Positions 33,749 through 42,754 of a stretch of 64,000 bases of DNA are shown here, one piece after another. Numbering within the stretch: the stretch's first letter is position 1; the number at the start of each line of letters is the position of its first letter. The notes under the pieces are model-generated. The model saw only the letters and a list, made by a program, of their open reading frames with translations. It had not been told where the DNA came from and did no database searches. A program made the translations under genes and the position numbers. Source of the DNA: Roseibium aggregatum IAM 12614 (GTDB lineage Bacteria > Pseudomonadota > Alphaproteobacteria > Rhizobiales > Stappiaceae); assembly GCF_000168975.1 (NCBI RefSeq), contig NZ_AAUW01000020.1:90165-154164 (forward strand), given 5' to 3'.

Positions 33749-35267
33749 CTACTCCTGTACGTCTCCGTCCAGCATTTCGCGTGCTGCCTTCCTGCGCCGG
33801 AAAAGGGCCGAGCCGATGGGCCACACGATGAGGCCGAGGGTGGCGATCGCGATGGTGGCTGATATTGGCCGCGTCACCAGGTCACTGAAGTCCCCCCGGC
33901 TGATCAGCAGGGCGCGGCGGATGTTCTGCTCGGCCATCGGCCCAGGATAAGGCCGAGACGATCGGGGCGAGAGGCACTTCCATCTTTTCAAGGAAATAGC
34001 CGCAAGCGCCGGCTGCAAACATGATCCACAGATCGATGACACGGCCGTTGATGACATAGACACCGACAGCCATCAGAACGAGAACGGTTGGAACGAGAAG
34101 CACGCCGGGCAGACGCTGAACCTGCGCGAAGACGCGCGTCGCTGCCGCGCCCCCGACGATGAGGATGATCAGCGACGTGAGCAGCATTTCGACCATGAAC
34201 CCGCCGACCAGTTGGGGGTTCTGGTGGAACAATTGCGGCCCCGGCTGCAAGCCGTGGATCAGAAGAGCTCCAAGCACGAGGGCTGCCACGACGTTGCCCG
34301 GAATACCAAGTGCAAGCGCAGGGATCATCGACGCCGCGTTGTCGGCGTTGTTACCGCATTCGGCGGCAGCAACGCCCCTGGGGTTGCCTTCGCCGAAGCT
34401 CTTCGGGTCGTCACTGGCGTTCTTCGTCGCGTTGTAACTCAAGAAAGCCGCCACATTGCCGCCAGCACCCGGCAGAATGCCTACGCTGATGCCGATCAGT
34501 GACGAGCGTATCCACGTCGGGATCAGCGATTTGACTTCGCTCCAGAGAACCCGAACGTTGTCGAGTTTGAGATCGCTGGCCGACAGGCCGGACAGATCCG
34601 CCTTCTCGGCGAGCGAAAGAACAGGCGGCAGTGCATAGAGACCGACGAGGATCACGATCAGGTCCAGCCCGCTCAGCAGCCAGGTCTGGTCGAAGGTGTA
34701 GCGCGGCACGCCGGAAAGCTGGTCGAGCCCGACCGTCCCGAGCAGCAGGCCGAACACGGCGGCCATCAGGCCCTTTACCGCGTCGGTGCCCACCAGGACG
34801 CCGACGGAGGCCATGCCGAAGACGGCAATCCAGAAATATTCGGCCGGCCCGAAGGCGAGCGTGGCGCGGGCAAGCAGAGGGCCGACGGTGATCAGCGCAA
34901 TGGCCGATGCCGTGCCGCCGATCGCGGAAGACCAGCAGGCGATCTTCAGCGCGCGTGCGGCTTCGCCCTTCTGCGCCATCGGGTAGCCGTCAAAGGTGGT
35001 CGCGATTGCAGCCGGTGTACCGGGAATACGCAGCAGGATCGCGGGGATCGCGCCACCGTACATCGAGCCGTTATAGATGCCGGCGACCATCGCAAGGGCA
35101 ACCAGCGGATCCATGGAATAGGTCAACGGCAGCAGCAAGGCGATCGCCATCACGGGGTTCAGTCCCGGCAGCGCGCCGATGAAGACGCCAAGAATGGAAG
35201 AGCCGATCATGGCCAGGAACGGTCCCGTGGCCAGAACGCTGGAAAGTATAGATGCAATCATTTCCAT
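33749..35267 (-). pseudogene. tctA: Tripartite tricarboxylate transporter large permease TctA, frameshifted near the C-terminus
   Basis: The frame from 35267 encodes a normal TctA (FIGALPGLNPVMAIALLLPL, GSMYGGAIPAILLRIPGTP, GILPGAGGNVAAF) up to PLAPIV near residue 440. It then reads out of phase to a stop at 33882. The expected end, GPMAEQNIRRALLISRGD followed by a last helix and RRRKAA, is present in another frame down to 33749. Comparison with the intact paralogue at 45284 suggests two single-base losses between about 33939 and 33958, both in C/G runs. Restored, the protein is about 506 residues. It may be a sequencing error or a recent inactivation. Confidence 0.8.
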
Positions 35268-35281
35268 GAGGGTCTCCAGAC

Positions 35282-35719
35282 CTAGAACCGCATCCAGATT
35301 TCAGCGGGCAGCGGCTTTTCGAGCAAAAGCGAGAAGACCGACCAGACGATGCCGATGAAGACGATTGTGACCACGCCCAGATAGACTGGCTGCCGGAAGC
35401 CAAGCACAAGGGGCAAGGCGATCACGACCAGTGCCGACGTGGTGTAGAAGCCGAGAACGGGGACGAGCGCAAGGTAGAGCGCACCGCACACGAGTGTCAG
35501 AAGCATGCGCGGCATGTGCTGCGTAAGCGGCCTCGCGTCGAGCCGCTTTTCATTGAACGCCTTCAGGGAAACGAGGCAGCCGAGCCCGGCCAGCACCAGT
35601 CCCAGCACCATCGGATATCCACCCGAGGCACCGGGATAAGCGGCGGCTTTGAAAGCCGCCGCCGCCCCTATCACCGCAAAAACGGTGCCGAGCAGTATAT
35701 CTTGCCGCTGCTCGGTCAC
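35282..35719 (-). CDS. tctB: Tripartite tricarboxylate transporter small subunit TctB
   Basis: A 145-residue membrane protein with four hydrophobic segments, including ILLGTVFAVIGAAAAFKAA at the start and GVVTIVFIGIVWSVFSLLL near the end, typical of TctB. It sits between tctC and tctA on the same strand, overlapping the tctC stop by four bases and 14 bases from tctA. Confidence 0.88.
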   Translation of the reverse strand: MTEQRQDILLGTVFAVIGAAAAFKAAAYPGASGGYPMVLGLVLAGLGCLVSLKAFNEKRLDARPLTQHMPRMLLTLVCGALYLALVPVLGFYTTSALVVIALPLVLGFRQPVYLGVVTIVFIGIVWSVFSLLLEKPLPAEIWMRF

Positions 35720-36666
35720 TGCGAGAGACCGAGCTTTTTGGCAGCTTCCGCCAGACCGTCGAATTCGGACTGCAGCCGCGCCGTGAGCGCCTCTCCGGCA
35801 ACGACGTTCGGAAGCTCGCCCTTGGTTGCGAGAAACTTGACATATTCCGGATCGTTCACGGTTTTTTCCAATGCGGCGACGAGCCGATCGGCGATAGCCT
35901 GGTCAAGCCCGGCCGGTGCAAGGAACATGCGCCACAGCAACGTTTCCTGAGCCCCCAGACCGAGGCTTTCAAGACCGGCTGCTTGCGGAAGTGCCTCAAC
36001 CGGGGCTGCCGACGTGACGATCAGGCATTTTGCCTCGCCGGATTCCACATAAGGGAGAACCGGAGAGATCGAACCGCCATAGATGTCGATATGACCGCCG
36101 AGGAAGTTCTGCAGCGTTTCGCCGGCTCCGCCGAAGGGAATGGCCACGGCCTTGATGTCACGCTGCTGGAAGATACGTTCTGCGGCGAGCTGCATGGTGC
36201 CGCCGATGCCGTCGTTTCCATAGGTGTATTTGTCCGGATTGGCTGCCAGCTCATCCAGGAACTGCGCGCCGTTTTCCGCCGGAAAATCCGGTTTGACACA
36301 CATCGTGTATGCGGTTTCCGAAGTTGACGCGATGGGCGTGAAACTGTCGAGACCATAGGCGGTCTTCTGAACCTGCGGCACCGTGGTGATCGGGCTGTTC
36401 CAGGTTGCCAGCAGCGAGTAGCCGTCGGGTTTTGCCTGCATGAACTGCGTCACGCCAACCGAACCGCCGCCACCAGCGACGTTCAGAATCGCCATCGAGA
36501 CGCCGAGTTCCTTTTCGAGCAGGATCGCCAGCTTGCGGGCACTGGTGTCGGTGCCGCCGCCGGCCGGCGCGGGCACGGTAACCTCAATGGCGCGTTCAGG
36601 GTATTCCGCCAGTGCCGGCGCAGAGACCAACGGCAACAGGGCGATGCCGATTAGAAATTTTTTCAA
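35716..36666 (-). CDS. tctC: Tripartite tricarboxylate transporter solute-binding protein TctC
   Basis: A 316-residue periplasmic binding protein (Bug/TctC family). It has a signal peptide (FLIGIALLPLVSAPALA), the first-strand motif EYPERAIEVTVPAPAGGGTD, and GGGGSVGVTQF that binds the ligand carboxylate. The start is TTG at 36666, directly downstream of AGGAGG (8 bases), rather than codons further up. It is the first gene of the tctCBA operon behind gntR. The carboxylate it binds is unknown. Confidence 0.9.
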   Translation of the reverse strand: MKKFLIGIALLPLVSAPALAEYPERAIEVTVPAPAGGGTDTSARKLAILLEKELGVSMAILNVAGGGGSVGVTQFMQAKPDGYSLLATWNSPITTVPQVQKTAYGLDSFTPIASTSETAYTMCVKPDFPAENGAQFLDELAANPDKYTYGNDGIGGTMQLAAERIFQQRDIKAVAIPFGGAGETLQNFLGGHIDIYGGSISPVLPYVESGEAKCLIVTSAAPVEALPQAAGLESLGLGAQETLLWRMFLAPAGLDQAIADRLVAALEKTVNDPEYVKFLATKGELPNVVAGEALTARLQSEFDGLAEAAKKLGLSQ

Positions 36667-36692
36667 GGTTTTTCCTCCTGGTTGTGTTTTTA

Positions 36693-37421
36693 TCAGCCGA
36701 TGCGGCTGCGATAGCGGAACCGGTTCGCCGGGCCGCGAGCGATACGCCATTCGAGCGGCGTACCCTTGATGGAATAGGCGGTGCGTTCGATCACGGCGAT
36801 TGCCTCACCTGGCTTGATTCCAAGCCGGGCGGCCGTTGTTTCGTCCGCAGTTCCAAAACTGACCTCATCATCGGCCGACGCGACGAAGACATCGAAACGG
36901 TCGAGATAAACCGGGTAGAGAAGCGGTCCGACTTCATTGTCCGGGATCGTTTCGAAGCCTGCGAACAGACTTGCCGGGATGTAGATTTCCTCGCTCAGGA
37001 ACGGCCGGTCGGCAAAATCGCGCAGGCGTTCGATCCGGATGACGTCATCGGTGCCCAGCACCTTTGCCACGGCTTCCGGTGCCTTCACGCGTGTCCGCGA
37101 CAGCAGTCTGCTCGTGGGAATGCTCTGGCCACTGCCAGCGTCGCGCATCTGGAAGAAGCGGAACAAGGTCGCGTTGAAGGCGGGTTTGCGAAGATAGGTG
37201 CCCGAGCCCTGACGCCGCTCGAGAAGACCTTCGTCCACCAGCATCTGGACAGCCTTGCGGACTGTGCCGACGGAAAGGCTACCCTCGCGGGCGAGGCGGT
37301 TGTCTGAGGGAAGCGCTTCATCGGCACGCCATTCACCAGCGGCAATGCGCGCCGCAAGTTCGTCCCGCAGCCGCAGATAAGCGGGCAGTCTCGTATCGAT
37401 CATTGACGCCGTTTCGACCAT
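36693..37421 (-). CDS. GntR/HutC-family regulator
   Basis: About 242 residues. It has an N-terminal winged helix (LPSDNRLAREGSLSVGTVRKAVQMLVDEGLL, seen in part as GTVRKAVQMLVDEGL, then QGSGTYL) and a C-terminal UTRA ligand domain (PFLSEEIYIP, EWRIARGPANRFRYRSRIG shown in part). ATG 37421 with AGGAGGA upstream is preferred. It lies 26 bases before tctC in the same direction and is divergent from the amidohydrolase gene. It probably controls both through the sites at 37456-37490. Confidence 0.88.
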   Translation of the reverse strand: MVETASMIDTRLPAYLRLRDELAARIAAGEWRADEALPSDNRLAREGSLSVGTVRKAVQMLVDEGLLERRQGSGTYLRKPAFNATLFRFFQMRDAGSGQSIPTSRLLSRTRVKAPEAVAKVLGTDDVIRIERLRDFADRPFLSEEIYIPASLFAGFETIPDNEVGPLLYPVYLDRFDVFVASADDEVSFGTADETTAARLGIKPGEAIAVIERTAYSIKGTPLEWRIARGPANRFRYRSRIG

Positions 37422-37455
37422 ACGCTCGTCCTCCTCGTGGCACACGAAACATCAT

Positions 37456-37490
37456 TTGACCTCTACAGTCAACCAGTTCTATATAGGACT
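37456..37490. promoter_or_regulatory. Candidate GntR operators in the gntR-amidohydrolase gap
   Basis: TTGAC at 37456-37460 and GTCAA at 37468-37472 form one dyad. Directly after it, AGT-T-CTATATAG-G-ACT at 37475-37490 forms a second with a perfect 8-bp core CTATATAG. Both lie between the divergent starts at 37421 and 37509 and would overlap a promoter. Confidence 0.45.
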
Positions 37491-37508
37491 TGGATTTGAG
37501 GAGGTGGA

Positions 37509-38276
37509 ATGTTCAGGTTCGATTGCCACGCACATGTCTATGAAAGCGTCGTGCCAGTGGGTACCGTCCGGTATCTTCCGGAGCGCCCTGCTCCGCTTAT
37601 GCAGTGGCTTTCGAAGATCGCTTCAAACGCTCTGACGGGAGGTGTGATCGTTCAGGTAAGCTTCCTGGGCACCGACAACAGCCAGCTTCTCTCGGCGTTG
37701 GCGAACCTGGACAAGCGCCGTTTCGCAGGAGTTGCGGTAACAGGCCTCGATGTGAGCGAAAAGGAACTCGAGGCGCTACACCAGGGCGGAGTGCGCGGAC
37801 TGCGCTGGAACCTTGTCGGGGATGCCCCGCTTCCGGATCTGGGATCGGACGACATGCGCCGTTTTGCCGACCGCTTGCGCGCGCTTGGAATGCATGTCGA
37901 AATACAGCTTGAAAGCCCGAGGCTCGCAGACTGGCTGCAGCCGCTATCGCGTCTCAGGCTGCCTGTCGTAATCGATCATGTCGGACTGCCGGTCTCGAAA
38001 GATGCACAGCGCGAACCCTGGATCGAGGCCCTGTCGACGCTGTCTGACCGCTCTTCCTTTTTCGTCAAGCTGAGTGCTCCTTATCGGGGCATCGCCGACC
38101 CTCGCGACCATATCTCGCGCCTGCACCGGTTGCTGGGCGACGGACGCTTCGTCTGGGGCAGCGACTGGCCACACACCAGGCACGAGCATTGTGCCCTCTA
38201 CGAAGGATTGCTGGCGCTCGGTGAAGACTATGACGACGCCAGTGCCGCCAAGGCCCTTTACGGCATCACGGCCTGA
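37509..38276 (+). CDS. Amidohydrolase-2 family hydrolase (lactonase/decarboxylase-like)
   Basis: A 255-residue TIM-barrel enzyme. The metal/active-site motifs are FDCHAHV at the N-terminus, HVEIQ (~138), VIDHVG (~160) and GSDWPHT (~220), as in the amidohydrolase-2 group. That group includes 2-pyrone-4,6-dicarboxylate lactonase and 4-sulfomuconolactone hydrolase. A lactone or dicarboxylate from ring cleavage is a reasonable guess. It faces gntR-tctCBA and so may process the acid imported by that transporter. ATG 37509 follows GAGGAGG. Confidence 0.85.
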   Translation: MFRFDCHAHVYESVVPVGTVRYLPERPAPLMQWLSKIASNALTGGVIVQVSFLGTDNSQLLSALANLDKRRFAGVAVTGLDVSEKELEALHQGGVRGLRWNLVGDAPLPDLGSDDMRRFADRLRALGMHVEIQLESPRLADWLQPLSRLRLPVVIDHVGLPVSKDAQREPWIEALSTLSDRSSFFVKLSAPYRGIADPRDHISRLHRLLGDGRFVWGSDWPHTRHEHCALYEGLLALGEDYDDASAAKALYGITA

Positions 38277-38474
38277 CGGGCCCGGTCATGGCAGCAGTCG
38301 GCGCCGCCGGAGTGCGCTTTCCGCAAGAAGGCCTTTAAAACTGCGAGAGCCTGACCCCGACAAGGTCGAGACAACCGAGTAAATCCTGAACAAATACGGA
38401 AAGTGATCCGGTTGGGAAGCTGATGTCTGGGCTGTCCCGGGTGTGCGCCGTCGACACTTCCAGCTTTTGCAGCC

Positions 38475-38930
38475 TTAGAGCTTGCGCAATTTTTTCAGCA
38501 CAGACGACAGCGTTGCGTTGAGCGTATCGATTTCTTCCTGGGTCAACTCTGAAAACGAGTTGTCGAAGAGATAGCGTGCTTCAACGAAGGCCTCTTTGCG
38601 CAAATTGTCGCCTTTTTCGGTCAGGCAGACTTCCGTAACCCGGCCGTCTTGCGGGCTGATGCGCGTTGTGACCAGTCCGTCGTTGAGCATCCGCTGAATG
38701 ACCTTTGTCGTGGTGTTCAGCTTTTGCGCGGAATACTGAGCGATTTCCGACACAGACAGATATTTGTCTTCATAGAGGCTCATCATGGCCCGCCAACGGG
38801 GAATATCGATGCCGTGCAACTTGATTCTGCGCTCCAGGGCATCGGAGTAGGCCGCATTGATCTGGCTGATCCAGTAAAAGGGCCAGTTTTCCTTAAGGTG
38901 TGCAGGGCTGTCGTATCGACTATTTGTCAT
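38475..38930 (-). CDS. MarR-family regulator
   Basis: A 151-residue winged-helix protein. The DNA-binding region is SVSEIAQYSAQKLNTTTKVIQRMLNDGLV (in part NTTTKVIQRMLND) and the wing contains DGRVTEVCLTEKG. ATG 38930 has AGG seven bases upstream; a TTG eight codons earlier is less likely. It is not divergent from a catabolic operon, being followed by the convergent amidohydrolase and preceded by araC. It may act on distant sites in this region, including the iac promoter, which lacks its own adjacent marR gene. Confidence 0.85.
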   Translation of the reverse strand: MTNSRYDSPAHLKENWPFYWISQINAAYSDALERRIKLHGIDIPRWRAMMSLYEDKYLSVSEIAQYSAQKLNTTTKVIQRMLNDGLVTTRISPQDGRVTEVCLTEKGDNLRKEAFVEARYLFDNSFSELTQEEIDTLNATLSSVLKKLRKL

Positions 38931-39061
38931 TGTATGCCTGTCAGTTCTTCGCAACCTGCGGATATATGATTTCTTTCCCGTTGTGAATGCGGTGTCTCCC
39001 TAATTTCTTTCAAGATACCTTTTGGTCTTGGAAAGCAATCGGACCTCCGATCCTTGCGACC

Positions 39062-39079
39062 GGACACACAAGTGTGTCC
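39062..39079 (-). terminator. Short hairpin after araC
   Basis: GGACACAC at 39062-39069 and GTGTGTCC at 39072-39079 form a perfect 8-bp dyad with a 2-base centre, three bases beyond the araC stop on its 3' side. The loop is too short for a simple hairpin, so the inner pairs would open. It is probably a terminator. Confidence 0.4.
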
Positions 39080-39081
39080 TT

Positions 39082-40122
39082 TCAGGTCCCAGCCGGAGGC
39101 CTCGCCTCCGAGGGGGGCGCTCCGGTCCAGTCGCGATAGGCACGCCAGAAGGCGGTGGCATCTCCATAGCCCAGCGCCATGGCCACCTGGTTGACCCTGG
39201 TGCCGGGCATGGCCAGCATTTTTTCTGCTTTTTGCCGGCGCGTCATTTCCACAAGATGTCTGAGGGTAGTCCCTTCGAAGGCGAGTTTGCGCTGTAATGT
39301 TCTTGGCGAAAAGCCGAAGGCCTGGGCAATCCGTTCCACTGAAACAGGTGCCAGTCCGAGATTCACCTCGACGATCGCCGTCACCGCCTGCGCAAGACTG
39401 TCGGCTTCCTTACCCGGCGAAATGAGATCGGCAACATGGCGCTCCAGAGTGGCAAGCAAGTGCGGATCTTCCGTCCGCACAACCGCACTGCAATCACTTT
39501 GCCTCACGAAAAGCCTGTTGATCGGCTGGCGAAAAAGCACGGGACAGCGGAAGAATTTTACAAGAAACGCAGGATCTTCCGACTCTGAATGCTCGAAATG
39601 AACTTCCTGGGGCGACCATCCGCGGCCGAAATTGTCTCGCACCACCTGTATCAGCGAGGCCAGGGAGAACTCCGCGTCCTGCCGCCGTGGCCAGATCCGG
39701 CTATCTGTCAGCCGGTAACTGAACACCCATTGGTCATCGACCTGGATCCATTGGGACTGGGTGCCGCTTTGCAAGGCGTTGGTGTAGCGCACGAAGCGCG
39801 AAATTCCGACCTGAATGCTTTCCGACAACGACAGAACGATCCCCAGCGGCCCCATGTCACCGGCCTTCAGGCCAGCTCCGATGCGCGCACCAAGCACCGG
39901 GTCTTTCACCGATGCACTGGCCCCCTCGAGAAACGCGACGAACTGCGGCATTGGAATGAAGCCATAAGGATCGGAGAGTTGCGCCGGACTGAGACCGATA
40001 CGGTTGAGGATCGGCTGGGCGCTCTCATTGCTGGCTTCAAGCCGGTCGATCAGAGCCGTCAGCAAAGACGCCCGTATCGCCGAAAACTGCGGAGTTTCGC
40101 CTTTTGACGCGCGAGACGGCAT
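39082..40122 (-). CDS. AraC-family regulator with N-terminal effector domain
   Basis: A 346-residue activator. The C-terminal two-helix domain reads VERIAQAFGFSPRTLQRKL and VNQVAMALGYGDATAFWRAYRDWTG (the latter seen in part), with the N-terminal ~200 residues of the arabinose-binding-like type found in OruR/ArgR-type regulators. It is divergent from the aminotransferase gene. It likely controls the aminotransferase, maleylacetate reductase and dioxygenase genes. The effector is unknown. Confidence 0.88.
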   Translation of the reverse strand: MPSRASKGETPQFSAIRASLLTALIDRLEASNESAQPILNRIGLSPAQLSDPYGFIPMPQFVAFLEGASASVKDPVLGARIGAGLKAGDMGPLGIVLSLSESIQVGISRFVRYTNALQSGTQSQWIQVDDQWVFSYRLTDSRIWPRRQDAEFSLASLIQVVRDNFGRGWSPQEVHFEHSESEDPAFLVKFFRCPVLFRQPINRLFVRQSDCSAVVRTEDPHLLATLERHVADLISPGKEADSLAQAVTAIVEVNLGLAPVSVERIAQAFGFSPRTLQRKLAFEGTTLRHLVEMTRRQKAEKMLAMPGTRVNQVAMALGYGDATAFWRAYRDWTGAPPSEARPPAGT

Positions 40123-40286
40123 TCACTCTCCCCCTGTTTGGCGCTAATTATCGGATAAATGGCGCAACAATCAATGGTGATGCTCTTCAACTGGCCTCAT
40201 TGTTTTCCAAAAGCCGGGCGCAAAGACCCGACATCTTCCAGCACATGAGACACATCTCACAGCCGTCTCAAAACGGGGTTCTACGA

Positions 40287-41654
40287 ATGTTCGAGAACGA
40301 AAACTTCCTGCGGGAGAAAAATGCCCGTCATCAGTTTCATCCGATGATCCATCCGATGACCAGCACGGAGCACCCGCCCCAGATCATCGTGGAGTCCGAT
40401 GGCTGCTACGTCACGGATATCGATGGCAACCGTCTGGTGGATGGTCTTGGCGGCCTTTGGAACGTCAACGTCGGCCATAACCGCAAGGAAGTGAAAGACG
40501 CCATTACCGCGCAGATGGACCGGATCAGCTATTATTCGTCCTTTGCAGGCACCGCGACACCGCCCTCCATCGAGCTGTCGGCCAAGGTCTGCTCCATGGC
40601 GGCTGAGGAAGACGTCGAAAAAGTTCTCTTTTCCGCGAACGGATCGGACGCGGTCGAAACGGCGCTGAAACTGGCGCGACAGTATTGGCAGCTCGTGGGC
40701 GAGCCCCTGCGCACCAAGTTCATCTCCTTGAAGCAGGGCTATCATGGCGTTCACTTCGGCGGTCTTTCGGTCAACGGCGCCTCCTACTATCGCAGCGCCT
40801 ACGAACCGCTGTTGCCGGGATGTTTCCAGGTCGACAGCCCCTGGACCTACCGCAATCCTTATTCGGAAGATCCCGACGTATTGGCCGATGCGGTCATCAC
40901 CCAGATCGAGCGGTTGATCGAGTTCCAGGGTCCGCACACCGTCGCGGCCTTCATCGCCGAGCCGGTTCAAGGCGCCGGCGGCGTCATCGTTCCGCCAGCA
41001 GGCTTCTGGAAAAAACTGCGCGCAGTTTGTGACCGCTACGGCGTGCTGCTGATTTCCGACGAGGTTGTCACCGGCTTCGGCCGCTCCGGGTCCATGTTCG
41101 GCGCCCGCGGTTGGGGCGTCAATCCGGACATGATGTGCCTGGCGAAGGGTATTTCCTCCGGCTATGTCCCCCTTGGAGCGACCACACTGAACAAACGTGT
41201 CGCCAGTGCCTGGTACAAGGAATTCAGCCCGCAGGGCGTCATCATGCACGGCTACACATCCACCGGTCATCCGGTGGGCTGCGCCGCCGCACTCGCCTGC
41301 CTGAACATTGTCGAACAGGAAGACCTGCCCGGCAATGCGGCGAAGATGGGGGCCCGTCTGATCGAGGGTCTCAAGCCACTGGCCGAAACCTGCTCTATCG
41401 TCGGCGAAGTGCGCGGCAAGGGCCTGATGGTCGGTATCGACTTCGTCTCCGACAAGGCAAAGAGAACGCCGATGGATCCGGGCAACGGCATTGTCGAGCG
41501 CATCGCCGCCTACGCCCGCGAGGAAGGGGCCATCGTGCGCCCGGCCGGTAACGTTATCATCCTGTCGCCGCCGCTGGTGATCACCGAAACCGAGATCGAT
41601 ACGATCGTGCGTTCGCTGACAGTCGCCTGCAGCCGGTACGAGAAAGAAAAATGA
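40287..41654 (+). CDS. Class III PLP-dependent aminotransferase (omega-aminotransferase type)
   Basis: A 455-residue fold-type I enzyme. The PLP lysine is K287 in CLAKGISSGYVPLGA; FSANGSDAVETALK holds the phosphate-binding site, ISDEVVTGFGRSG the Asp that contacts the pyridine ring, and YTSTGHPVGCAAAL is conserved in this class. The ATG at 40287 gives the usual family length; the frame is open upstream to 40104. Such enzymes move the terminal amino group of an amine or omega-amino acid to pyruvate or oxoglutarate. The aldehyde dehydrogenase at 46820 could take the resulting aldehyde. It overlaps the next gene by four bases. Confidence 0.9.
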   Translation: MFENENFLREKNARHQFHPMIHPMTSTEHPPQIIVESDGCYVTDIDGNRLVDGLGGLWNVNVGHNRKEVKDAITAQMDRISYYSSFAGTATPPSIELSAKVCSMAAEEDVEKVLFSANGSDAVETALKLARQYWQLVGEPLRTKFISLKQGYHGVHFGGLSVNGASYYRSAYEPLLPGCFQVDSPWTYRNPYSEDPDVLADAVITQIERLIEFQGPHTVAAFIAEPVQGAGGVIVPPAGFWKKLRAVCDRYGVLLISDEVVTGFGRSGSMFGARGWGVNPDMMCLAKGISSGYVPLGATTLNKRVASAWYKEFSPQGVIMHGYTSTGHPVGCAAALACLNIVEQEDLPGNAAKMGARLIEGLKPLAETCSIVGEVRGKGLMVGIDFVSDKAKRTPMDPGNGIVERIAAYAREEGAIVRPAGNVIILSPPLVITETEIDTIVRSLTVACSRYEKEK

Positions 41655-42727
41655 CCTATCCCGGGACAATCCGCAGAAAGACATTCCAGTTCGGGCCGAT
41701 ACAGTCCCGGGTGCTGTTCGGCAGCGGCACGCGCAAAAGCCTGGAAGAGGAACTTGCAACCGCCGGCCTGTCACGGATCATGGTTCTGACCACGCCCGGA
41801 CGCGCCGTGCTGGCCGACGAGGTCCGCTCACTTGCCGGTTCCCGGGTTGCCGGTGTCTTCAACGGCGCGGCCATGCATACACCTGTCGAGGTGACGGACA
41901 AGGCGTTGAGGGAACTGGAAACTCTTAAGGCCGATGGCATCCTTGCCATCGGCGGCGGTTCGACCATTGGCCTTGGCAAGGCACTGGCCGCTCGCACTGG
42001 CTTGCCGCAGACCGTGCTGCCGACCACCTACTCGGGGTCGGAAATGACGCCGATCCTCGGCGAAACGAAGGATGGCATCAAGACTACGCGCTCGGGTCCG
42101 GAGATCCTGCCCGGTACCGTGATCTACGACGTCGAGTTGACCCATGGGCTACCGGTGGCGACCTCTGTCACCAGCGGCATCAATGCCATAGCGCACGGGA
42201 TCGAGGCGCTTTACGCAGTCAATGGCAATCCGGTGGTCGATACGCTGGCGCTGGAAGGCATATCAGCGCTGGTCAAGGCCCTGCCCGACATTGTTGAGGA
42301 TCAGGCATCCGACACCGGACGCGAGAATGCGCTCTATGGCGCCTGGCTCTGCGGCATCTGTCTTGGCAGTGTCGGCATGGCCCTGCATCACAAGCTGTGC
42401 CACGTGCTGGGCGGCAGCTTCGGTCTGCCCCATGCGGAAACCCACACGGTCGTTCTGCCACACGCCCTTGCCTATAACGCGCCCGCCATTCCAGCGGTCA
42501 TCGAACGGCTGCAGCCTGTGCTCGGCACCGACCCCGCACGTGGTCTGCAGGACTTCGCAAGACGGCTCGGTGCTCCGAAAAGCCTCGCCGAGATCGGCAT
42601 GCCGCAGGACGGCATCGACAAGGCGACCGAATTGGCCCTGAAGGCCAGATATCCAAACCCGAGACCGCTGGAAGCGGAGGCCATCCGAAGCACGCTCAAC
42701 CGTGCCTGGTCGGGAGGCCCTGCCTAA
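41651..42727 (+). CDS. Maleylacetate reductase
   Basis: A 358-residue member of the iron-alcohol-dehydrogenase-like family. It has GGGSTIGLGKALA for NAD(P)H binding, PTTYSGSEMTPILGET, and HHKLCHVLGGSFGLPHAETH in the metal region, patterns specific to maleylacetate reductases. It reduces maleylacetate to 3-oxoadipate. The hydroxyquinol dioxygenase that makes maleylacetate is encoded 27 bases downstream, which confirms the assignment. The start overlaps the aminotransferase stop by four bases. Confidence 0.92.
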   Translation: MTYPGTIRRKTFQFGPIQSRVLFGSGTRKSLEEELATAGLSRIMVLTTPGRAVLADEVRSLAGSRVAGVFNGAAMHTPVEVTDKALRELETLKADGILAIGGGSTIGLGKALAARTGLPQTVLPTTYSGSEMTPILGETKDGIKTTRSGPEILPGTVIYDVELTHGLPVATSVTSGINAIAHGIEALYAVNGNPVVDTLALEGISALVKALPDIVEDQASDTGRENALYGAWLCGICLGSVGMALHHKLCHVLGGSFGLPHAETHTVVLPHALAYNAPAIPAVIERLQPVLGTDPARGLQDFARRLGAPKSLAEIGMPQDGIDKATELALKARYPNPRPLEAEAIRSTLNRAWSGGPA

Positions 42728-42754
42728 GCAAGACGGCGAACTGAGGAGGGGAAT

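Noticed and set aside
33882..33970. Programmed ribosomal frameshift in tctA
   Set aside because: There is no slippery sequence, the paralogue at 45284 needs none, and two separate base losses explain the data better.
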